Assembly (NCBI GenBank): GCA_027574665.1
Contig: CM050651.1
Span: forward strand, 5,209,501 to 5,273,500
Direction: 5' to 3'
Length of the DNA stretch: 64,000 nucleotides
Origin: Rhynochetos jubatus
Taxonomy: Eukaryota; Chordata; Aves; Eurypygiformes; Rhynochetidae
The notes under the pieces are model-generated. The model was not told where the DNA came from. It searched no databases and saw nothing but the letters and a program-made list of their open reading frames with translations. This document shows, piece by piece, positions 51,075 to 61,233 of the stretch. A program made the translations under genes and the position numbers. Position 1 is the first letter of the stretch. Each line of letters starts with the position of its first letter.

Positions 51075-54000
51075 GCTTAGCAAAACAGAATTCTTTTAAT
51101 GGACTGTTCAGTGACTCTTGTCAGGCTAAATTAGGTTTTAATTTTAAGAAGGAGCAGAACTAACTGCCACAAGATAAGGATCAGGAACAGCCACCAGGAT
51201 CACTACAAAACAGCCTCTCTCCACAGCACTACCCTTCAGGCTAATGGAGTGCCATGCACCTCTTGCTAATCTTTGCTTCGGGAAATTCAGCAATTCTCCT
51301 AGAGAATTACTTATTGTGAGACCAAATATTTTCCCCAAGCATCTAGTGCTGTATTATTTTGTACTTGTCAATACTGAAAGCCACTCTTCCTCTATTATCT
51401 ACTGACCTAAATAAGACATCACCATGCAGGGAATGCCCCAGGTCCTTTCAACATGCATTTGGTAGGTTCCCTGCCTCTTTCCCCACCTCTCCAGAGGGGA
51501 CTGGTAATTATCAGCAACATGTTTCTTCTCACTTCACAGTATGTGTCCTGTTGAACAAAGAGTTGTTGAACAATATTATGTTACCAAGACACCTGCTATG
51601 ACATTAAGACTGACAGAAGTCCAACAGCTAGACTCCATCATTATCTCATATAACAGATTGATTTCTCTTTCTAATTCTACTTCTCTTACCATGGTAACCT
51701 TTAACTTAAATACTTTAGAAATTACTCACCACCCTCAATTTATAGAGTATAAAAATTCAGGTTTTACACAATCATGTGTTTACTCTCGTTGTCCCTCAGC
51801 TTAAATTAATTCTCAAGTGGATTCTTCTGTTATTTAAAATGAGGAGTCCACAGTTACTTTTCAAACCTTCAGATTCCTACACCAGGATAAATTGGGATGA
51901 GTTCTATTAAACAGAAATAGCAACTGTCAACCATCCTCAGGGGGACAGATTCAACCCACAGCCAAAAGGACAGCAAGAAAAAAGCAGCAACAGCTTATGA
52001 AGCATCCTTGGGCGCATGTACAGACCTGCTCCTTCCAACTGGTCAGTCTCCAGGCAAGCTAGATCAAGCAAGTATATAGCAGTGGAAGGACCTCCAAAGC
52101 TGAGAGGGGTAGAACTGGGTGCTTTGATGCAAGCAAGCATTACCAAAGCTTCAGAGGAATCTCTTAAAAAAGAGCTTACATGACAGACTGCTGGAGTCTT
52201 TCTTCACCCTGGAAGCATTCATTGCATGTTCCCTCCAGTTCTACAAGGCAAGACTAGAAAGGACAAACACTAGCTGGTCTATCCGCTGTTTCAAGACATC
52301 ATAAGCAACAGTTAGATGAAGTGAGTAAGACAAGAATTACAATCCATCAGAGAAACAATTCAATGCTGTAAACACTGAGCAATACCAACTCTTACTTGAA
52401 AAGCTGTTTTGGTACATGCTGAGCCTAATGGAGTAACAACAACATTGATATATGCCTACCAGATTTAAACTGGCCCATTTCAGAATCATGCAAGGCAACC
52501 GTATCACCACCTGCAATTACACCGTCCTTCCCTTAAAGAAGAAATACAGGAGATCACCAAAATGGAAAGGCTGGAGAAACTGACACTCACGCAACTAAGA
52601 CAGCCCAATAAAATATCATTCAAACGTTGCTAATATTTGTATAGCACAGAAAAAGCCTGACATTGCTCAACTTTTCTTTTTCATTCTCTGAAAACCACTA
52701 TTTGAATGCCGTGTCTAGAACATGGCAAAACACATTAGTAACCTGCACAAACTCTTCTCTTCCACCCTGGCCTGTTAGGAGTTCAAGCACCACCCAGTTT
52801 AAAAAATAAGCAGTTGGACTGGCTCTATATCATCCTTTTGCAAACACTTGGCGCACTAAGATCATCATTCTTTAAAACTTCCAGAAAGTGTTACCAGTCA
52901 GCAAGCCTTGTCAAGCTTGCTGACACAGAGTACAGCGACATCAGTTTGTACACAGTAATTTTGAATCTCAGAGAGTCTAATATGACTAACTAGAACACTC
53001 TAGCACTTTTGGCATTTGTCTACACAGAGACAGAAATATACACGCAGATGGTCTTCACAAAGAACAAGCACACTGAAGCATCTTGGAGATACTTGGACAT
53101 CGATGCATTGATCAGGCAACACATGAAGATAACTAATGCCAAAGTGTTAAAATAATGCCACTTCATCTATGGCACAGATGGAGATTCATACTATCACCGC
53201 TTTAGGTGGGTGTGCAGGGACCCTAATGCAAGAACAAACAAATCGTTCCAATCCTATAATGCCTCTCACTCAGCGTGGTGACACCCCACACTCCCCATTT
53301 TCTTCATGGGTACATGATAATCACAATTTGTACAGAACTGCTGGTGGTGCTGCTAATGAGGATGCCTGAACTGAGCTTACAACTATTGGGATTTAGAGCC
53401 AAAAAGTTGAAAGCAGCACCCACAAACGGGGAGCACAGAATTCACCCTGCATTTTCATCATTAAATACATGCATGCAAATAGCTGAATGTATTAAAAACT
53501 AAAGAGCCTGGGTGCTGTAAAACATTTGCTTTTTTCCAAGTAAGTTTGATATTAAGTGATGCTTTATTATACTACCTTTTCCTCCACAATTCCACTGCAT
53601 GGGCTAGTAAAAAAAACAAGGTCTATGCTTCTTAGTGCACTTACCACTGGACCTCAATCAAAAGTGAAACTTTATGCACCTCCAGAAGATACTACTGATT
53701 TCCCCACGGGCTGCACATTGGCCTGTCCTTTGAGTAGTACAATGAAGCAAACATATCTCCTCTGTCCTGTTTTTGATCATACTGCTTATGAAATATGAGA
53801 AAGCGAATTTCAGTGCAACTGCATTTATAGTGTTCTACATAAACTCAAAAGACACTAAAGCTGACATTAATTGCAGAAGGAGAGGAAGAGTTCATTTTTT
53901 TCCCTTTCTTTTTAATAGAAAAATATTTATTAAGGCTGTAGTAATTCCATTTCCAGGGAATCTATGCTTTCTTCATTTACTTCAAATATATGTTTCCATT

Positions 54001-54953
54001 TAGGACAACTACAGGACATACCTACCAAATGAAAAAATTCTTTACTGTTCATGAAAGGTAAACTTTGTATTTTTTTCATATGAAACAGAACTACCATAAG
54101 AGTACATTAAAAGCAACATCAAATTGACTTCTTTGTAAGAGCTAGAACACAAAGAAATGACTTTTTAATGAAAACTGGATGTCAGTCGTACAAGTCTCAG
54201 GAGGAGCTCTAAGGAATCATGATTTTGAAACCTCAACTCATCACTAAATTCAATTAAAAAGCCAACCTATGAACAGAAAAAAATCTTCCTGTCCTTCCCT
54301 GACACAAACAGGTATTTTGAGAAATACTTCAAATAGCATATCCCTCCTTTAAAATATTTACCAGTGCCTTTAAACGTCAGTAGTAAACCAAAACTGTATT
54401 GCTTCTCAGGGCTTCTCTGCTAAGTATTTAGCATATTTTGGCAAAAGTTCGTTCTGCATTTACTTACTTGTTTTTAATTAAAAAGGTATGCATGCATTTT
54501 GTGTACTATTTTCCCCAAAACAGTCTCAGTCAGCCTCGATCCAGCCCTGCTACCGCTGATTCAGCAGCATGGCTATTCATGCCAAAGGCTAAAACAATTA
54601 GATATGAACTTGATGAAACAGCAGCATGTTCCATTTACTAAATGATGTTGAAGTGGTTTTGTGTCTTTGTGTGCCTGTAACTGCAGGTGCCCTATGCATT
54701 AGCCCTAATGTTCACCGCTGCCACTCTGACTTGTAACCATGAGCACAAGGAACAGATTATAACCTTGATAGTCTGATTATCCCGGTTGTCACATTGCTCT
54801 GTAGTACTGCAGAACTGTTCCACCGACAAGTACCAGTGATGTCTTAATGCCAATGACAGGATGCGTTTCTGCTAAACTGTCTAAATACTCATCATTCCAC
54901 AGAGAGGAAAGAGAGGTCCCAAGGGTCAGAACATAAGGAAGACTATTTATCAG

Positions 54954-55014
54954 ATACTTACCAACACCACCAATAGGCAACGAAAGACCAACACACATGC
55001 AGACTCTACAGAAG
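54954..55014 (+). CDS. Internal exon, unrecognised protein (chain exon B)
   Basis: 61 bases between an acceptor (ACTATTTATCAG, rather short tract) and a strong donor (CTACAGAAG|GTATGT). Phase is 2 to 0. Its first base completes a split codon: joined to exon A it gives Arg, then YLPTPPIGNERPTHMQTLQK, which is proline-rich with mixed charge. The phase match on both sides, with exon A before and exon C after, is the main support. The minus strand of the same place also looks like an exon (54962-55051, donor GTTG|GTAAGTATC, 90 bases, phase 1 to 1), so the strand is not certain. I favour plus because its phases fit a chain of neighbours. Confidence 0.4.
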
Positions 55015-58000
55015 GTATGTTCACCAATTAGCTGGATTTCATCAATGAGTTCTTTCCAACGCAGTACAGCCAAGAAAATTACTCGTTTCTAGTTGTACAA
55101 GATTCAGTGATAAGGAAAAAAAAATACACCAGAACAGCAAAGAGAATCATCTCCTGATGACAGCAGAAGACAAACTGAGGATGCTGTGTTTAGAGGTAGA
55201 GAGACTGTTAGCAACGTCAGCTCATTTCCATCTCAAACACATGGCAGGGATTTTAGTCTCCTGAAAGCCCAGGTGAGGGAGTTGTATTTGCTCATCTCTA
55301 AAGAATTAAGCATGAGAATTAGGCCTCAGTTCAGACCAGGTTTTGATTTTCACATGCTAATCTTTTCCTCCCAGAGAATAGAAAGTACTTTACCCCCTCA
55401 AAGCCATTTACAAAGCAGGGTGCTGAGCAGACAAACATGGAGCAGATGCAAGGCTGAGTACATACCATGGATCCTTCAGCTTTATCTTTGGAGATGGTTT
55501 ACTCATCATCCGTTTCTGCTGTAGTAGCAGTAGATGTTATTTTCTATTGAAATAGCGAGGGTTTGGATGAGGTTTTTTGGCGCATGAAAGGCAGACTTGA
55601 AAAGGAAAATATGAATACAGCCAAGGAATATTTAAACATCAAGTAGCATCCAAGAAAATAAAAAGGTTTTGGAAATCAGTGAATTTAACCTTGTCCCTTT
55701 GCTTATCTGCAGATGCTGTAAAGAGGTGAGATGCATGAAACAGAAACTGAGAAACCATTATAATTAAATTAAATGTGAAGACGTAAATGAAGAGGCATAT
55801 AAAGACATCCAGAATAGTGTTTTAATCATTGTACTGACTAAGTATTTAGGAAATGGTGTGTCTATAGAAGAAAATGAAGAGCTACAGAAGGCATACATGG
55901 GAGGCATCTTTATGGAACCAACCAGGATATTATTCTGGAGCTTCTTCAGAGAAACAACCATTACCTGCACTTCAATTAAATGACTAAAAGATGTTCAGCA
56001 ACAGACCAACATCAACAGAATGGTGTTCAGTCTGCCAGAATAAGAGAAATAGAAGTGTGGTTGCTGGATGGAGTAGGCTGGCAAGTATCTGGTGTTGCTA
56101 TATGCTAACATCACACAGACCTTCACAGATGACAGAAGATTTTGGACACCCTTGATTTGACTTCACTCGTTTCAAATGGTCACTTGTTTCAAAGAGTCCC
56201 TTTGAGAAGGCTCTTCCCCCATGAGAGAAACACATCAGGAAAAAGGTAAAACCAAGTAGTGAGCACTGGGTATCAAGGTAAAGGATGGGGCATTAAGTTC
56301 TGATTAAGTTTAATTTAAAGTAAGAAAACAAGTTTGTCCTAAAAGCGTTCTGCACTATGGCCAGATGTTGAGTGACAAGGAAGAGGCATTGTATTTGTCA
56401 GAGTCTGAAATAAATATATTAGTTTACATAACCTGCACTGTTGGTGAGGTAAGTCATATGACAACAATGTTGAACTCGCTTGATAACGGCTAGTTGGACA
56501 AGGACTGAGGGGACAAAAGGAAATGAAGGAGTGGAATATCTGCTTTGTGAAGCCCAACCTTAAAGAAAGTAGAGCTTGATTTTGGATCACTGATCACCCA
56601 GGAAAAAGGAGAAAAAATAAAAAAGATACAGATCAAAACACTAAGTCTAGTAGGATATTTTCAGGAACAATCACCAAATCCCAGGTAGAAGAGATGATCA
56701 AAGCTTCCCCAGAATCTGTACTAGAAAGAAGATGCACTAGAAGGGTAGGTTCAAAATGAGAATTTTGGTATCACTTAGCCCACATCACAACTGTTAAAGA
56801 TAAGTAATAGAAGTAAAACCAAGTCCCAGAAAGCAAGAGATAGCAACATTTCTAGTATTAGCAAGTGTTAGGCAGGAGATGTTGCAGCCCAGACATAGCA
56901 GGAGATCCCCATGTACTTAACACCAATGCACATTTATATACACTCAGGAACATCTAGAATTCTAGTTCTTATCTAAACTTCCTTTTGATTTAAGAGTAGA
57001 AGATATGCTTAACTCCACTTCAGTCTTTGAAGTCCAAGCCACAAGGCATGGCCAAGTTATGACTAACACGTTGATGCTAAAAGTGAGACCTTCTATTGCA
57101 GAGTATTTGAAAGCTTTCGATTAAAAATATGGAGGATAGGGAGATTATTGTACTACTCATCTGTAGCACGAGAGCCATTATCTGTGAAACAGAGGTGCTA
57201 AGGCCCAGATTCAAAGGCAACAAACCAAATTCTAATGCTGACCTAACAGTTTGCTCAACACGATCTACTACTGTGCCACATCACTCTGATGTGGTTACTG
57301 CTCCATTGCACCATCAGTACCTCAACCAATATGCCTAACCATCCAGCTCATCACAAACCCAGTCACTAGTAGCCTGAACAAGAATTCACAGCAGCTGAGG
57401 AATAAGAATGCATTTAATTCAGGGTAGACAGTTGGGACTGATGGCACTCAGAATTTTTTTTTTTTTTTTTTTTTTTCCTTTCTCAGTAGTCTTTTCTTAA
57501 GCTCAGACATCCAGCTGTACTGATGCCAAAGGAGGAAGACAGAATTAGAAAAAAAATTCCATGTTTCCTAGCTTTTCCTACAAAACAATCTCTTCCCAAA
57601 TGCAGTGATAAACTGAGACATCACCTCGAGGAGACAATCTTCCAAGTACCTGAATCATCACTGTAACACAAGTTCCTCTGAGCTTGGTTACTCTTCAGAT
57701 TCTCCGAAGAACAAGCCAGCACATCAGATGCCTCACTCCAGACCTTTGACTGACAGACAGAAAAAGGTCTTGAGCAACTGTAATTCTAAAATGCTATTAA
57801 ACCATTCAGGAGTCTTAAATGAAGCATGCAAACACAGGAATTTTCAGCAGCAGGGGGTTTTTTTTGTTTTTTTGTTTTTTGTTTTTTTTAAGAAATCCAG
57901 CACTATAGGAAGTCCTAAGTTCTGTGAACTAAGGCAACTTTCTGATGTAGAACCACCTTGATCAACTACCCACGCTGAAGAATTGCACTTTGACACAGTT

Positions 58001-58191
58001 GTATCGGCTAGAGATTTATAGGGATCCTCAAGATTGATTGCATTCAGTTCTTTAGGAAACTGAAGCAAGCAAGTAAAATAGGCTACTTCTGAAATATTAC
58101 CATTTTTTAGAAGCAACAAAAACCTTTATGGAGCTTACATACCACCTTCTAATGCCCCTGCTGCTTCTGCACTTCAATATTTTCCTTACAG
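55015..58191. other. Intron-like DNA, no supported gene
   Basis: Unique DNA with a 23-base T run at 57454-57476 and a T/G tract at 57854-57891 that ends TTTTTTTTAAG. The 112-codon plus frame at 55186-55524 lacks splice borders that would fit the chain. No transposon recognised. Confidence 0.45.
57454..57476. repeat. Poly-T tract
   Basis: About 23 uninterrupted Ts, likely length-variable between individuals. Confidence 0.95.
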
Positions 58192-58229
58192 CCACTAATT
58201 AGCACACCAAAGTATAGCAAAATTGACAG
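58192..58229 (+). CDS. Internal exon, unrecognised protein (chain exon C)
   Basis: A 38-base exon candidate with the best splice pair in the window: acceptor CAATATTTTCCTTACAG and donor ATTGACAG|GTAAAT. Phase is 0 to 2. It reads PLISTPKYSKID and leaves AG, which becomes Arg with the first base of the exon at 61051. Joined, the boundary reads YSKIDRNRSSLRRIKLG. Exon B ends in phase 0, so the frame runs through without a break. The exon is short, and its open frame alone would mean little. Confidence 0.5.
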
Positions 58230-61050
58230 GTAAATTATCCTTTAAGAGCATTAAAAACATTTTCCAGATAAACAGTTATATTAAAATATGTTAAAGCAAT
58301 GATTTTTCTGTACTAGGTCATGAAAAATATTTCTAAAAATCTACATTGCAAATTTGCCTTCCACCTAAGTTACCATTTGTGATTTCTTTCACATAATGTA
58401 CCTTTTAGAGTAACAGAAAGCTGCTTTGCCTCCTTCCTCATACACTGCCATTTTAAAACAAAATACCAGCCACTGCCCATACCTGACAGGAATGGCTGAA
58501 CCGCTATCAGCTTCTGTTCGGTGATTATTCATGCCTATCTCCCCCTCATCAGGCACCAAAAGCAAATCTGCACATGGGTGCCAAGTACCTTCTTTACACA
58601 GTCAGGCTTTAACCCATGTAAACATTCACTTGGATTTGTGCTAAAAGTGCGCATGTAGAGCATCTGTCTACCTAATTTTGCCTTGAATCCAAGGCAAAAA
58701 TAATAAAAGCATATTTTTATGTTGTTAGACTTCCCAAACTCACAATTCTCATATTTCTACAAGAAGGTAGTAACTGTCGACCAGTTTTTCTTTTAAATCT
58801 ATAAAAGATGGTAACAGCCTACACAGAGCTGTTTTCCACTACTAAACTATTTTAAGTATGGCATGTTTAAAGCTAGTTTGGCTATTTCTACATTGCACTA
58901 CACCTCAAAAAAAGGTCCTGGCCAAGCTTTGCCAGGATCTAAACCAATCATGGCAGCTAGAAGAATTACTGAATAAAGTTACAGTTAAATTGGGGGAGCA
59001 ATTTCAAGTGCCTTTGACTTCAGCTGTCCAATTTAAAACTACACCTTCTGAAAAGAAATAGAAAAATAAGGTAACTCCCACACATCACAGGCCTTTAAGT
59101 TCCCTCAAAACAGGACAGACAGAAATCCTCATGTGTCTAAAAGCTAAAGAAACATCACTAAGCCTCAGAGGCACTCTGTTACTCTTTACTGCTACATTCA
59201 GACAGACATAAAATTGTAGTAAACATCTATTTGCCCATTGAAGCACATTCATGCACCCTTTTGGACAATGGGACATGTCACAAAGCTTTGCCAAGCACCT
59301 CTTGAGGGAATTCTACTAACTGCACATCTGTTCAGGATCACATCTTTCCACCAGTATTTTGTGTACTGCCTGTGATCTGTCACAAAAAGAGCACAAACAA
59401 GCCAGCAGAAACCCTGCAACACAGTAAGAAGGGGGTTTCTGTTTTGTTACACCAAGTGGAAAGTAGTTTTAATTAAAAAGATTCGTTCAAATAGTTTAAT
59501 CAATTATAGGACCATTAAATTGAACAGTATGATCGTAAAAGACTGCACACATACCTAGGTATGAGCCAAGTCATATACAAAGGAAAAAAGTACCAAATTT
59601 AACACTCAAACTCCCCTCTTGAAAAGTCTTCCCTTTCTAAATATTGTTCAGTGGAATAAAGACTTTTAGTTCAGCGGTCAAATTCCCCAGCTACAGACAG
59701 AACGGTCTCACACTGAGAAGTGCTACAGGATGTGTCCAATCGCACTCCAGGAGAACCCTCAAACCATTCTCACCTCCCCTGTCCCAGCTGAATCCAGATT
59801 CCATTTGGAGCACAACAGCTCCAGAGCATGAGCCTTGGAGTAGTCACAGGCAAAATTCTCCTGTGAGATGGTGGTTTGACTAGCCTCAGGTAAAAAGAAC
59901 CGAGCCCAGTTTTCCCCACAGCTACGCTATGTGCTTTAACAAATCAGTTACCCAGCAAGAAGGCCCTGCTGCAGCTATGACCATAGCCTGCTCTGGTTAG
60001 GTTTTACAATATACAAAAATTTATGAAAAAATTCAATCCTTCCCCTTAAGATTTTATCCCTATAGCTTCACTTATTGCCTTACAATCTAAAGGGCTCAGT
60101 TGCACTGCAACCCATCGGCCGGGTTAAAAGCCCTCCACCAGTCACCTCTATTTGCACTTTGAGATATTCAGGTGCCTCACCTTAGAGGCACTGGGCAGAT
60201 CTGTTATTTGAACACAGGCTTTGCAATATACCTTGTCACAACATCTATGTTCCCTCTCTAGATCTGACCCTTGACATTTACACGGAGTCCCATCTTCTTT
60301 GTAAAAGAATTTAGTACACTGGGATTAATCATTTCTTCTGTTCTCAAATCCCTTTCTGTGATCCAATAACACACACAGCTGCTTTGCTGCTCTGGTGTGA
60401 ATAACTCAAAGAGAAACTAAAAGCCCTCTGAAGTCGAGCTCATAAATACACTGGACAACTGACCAAAACCTGCTCCCATCTCCCCTCTTTCACAGCCTCT
60501 TCCAGATAACTGCACTCACAGATCACACACGATATTGCACTGTATACTGCCCCTGACATGATGGCAGCATTTTGCAGTTCAGGCTGCAACTATTCATGGT
60601 AAATGACATGCCTCTCAGCCAAGTGAAAGATGTATCACAAGCTTGCTCTTTGGCTGCAATATGCCTTAGCCTAAGTCTCTTAGCAGAAAAGAAAAACAAC
60701 CCCAAAAAAATAACCCAAAGCATAACATGACTTTTACTCCCTTGCCATACATCCCAAAACATTCAGCAGAGCAGTTCTGCTCCGTAAAGAAGTATTTTCC
60801 ATTGTCATGTTGTCAAAACTGTTGCAATTTCAAAATCTTGTTTGATTTCATTAAATATCATTAGAAACCCTACTGCAAATATAATCAGTGCCAGCTCTTA
60901 CCTTGGTATTTGAAGTGGTAATTGAAGAATAAAGGATATAAGATTTGCCATGAAGATCTACACACAAAAGTATTTCTAGTATAACCAAACACCTAATACT
61001 GAATTGTATGCAGGTTTAGGTTTAATTGACATTATGCTTTTGTCTTTCAG
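58230..61050. other. Intron-like DNA with one protein-like frame
   Basis: Mostly unique. The frame at 58858-59061 reads like protein in its second half (LCQDLNQSWQLEELLNKV and on to a stop at 59059-59061). It follows a moderate acceptor (CACTACACCTCAAAAAAAG), so an alternative last exon is conceivable but unsupported. The stretch ends in a clear acceptor tract. Confidence 0.35.
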
Positions 61051-61233
61051 AAACAGAAGCAGTCTCAGACGGATAAAATTAGGGCTCCGGAACCTGCTTA
61101 GCAAGGCTGAAGAAGACATTGTCAGAAAGTCTACCTTTCAGCAAGTATTTATTCCACCTAACCAGCCCTTCCATCATCAGAAGACATCACTTCAGTCTAA
61201 GGGTTGGAAAAGAAAGTATAATACAAAAACAAG
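61051..61233 (+). CDS. Internal exon, unrecognised protein (chain exon D)
   Basis: 183 bases between a strong acceptor (ATGCTTTTGTCTTTCAG) and a donor (AAAACAAG|GTAAAC). Phase is 2 to 2. The 61 codons are all open and basic: NRSSLRRIKLGLRNLLSKAE, which looks like an amphipathic helix, then a Gln, His and Pro-rich stretch (QQVFIPPNQPFHHQ) and a Lys/Arg end (KGWKRKYNTKT). The exon length is a multiple of three, so it can be skipped without shifting the frame. It fits exon C upstream exactly. I do not recognise the family. The acceptor, donor, phase and peptide together make it the firmest host exon here. Confidence 0.55.

Larger units (their letters stand above)
42079..54953. other. Long intron-like stretch, no firm gene
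   Basis: About 12.9 kb, mostly unique. It contains G/T-rich tracts (45125-45222 and 50549-50592), an A run at 48540-48555, an 18-base tandem repeat (51038-51074), a block around 46300-46440 with octamer and SOX-like motifs, another regulatory-looking block near 46740-46830, and a GC-richer segment at 49790-50080 of unknown origin. Minus frames at 48597-48938 and 49396-49776 are long for noise but have no paired splice sites. Confidence 0.4.
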
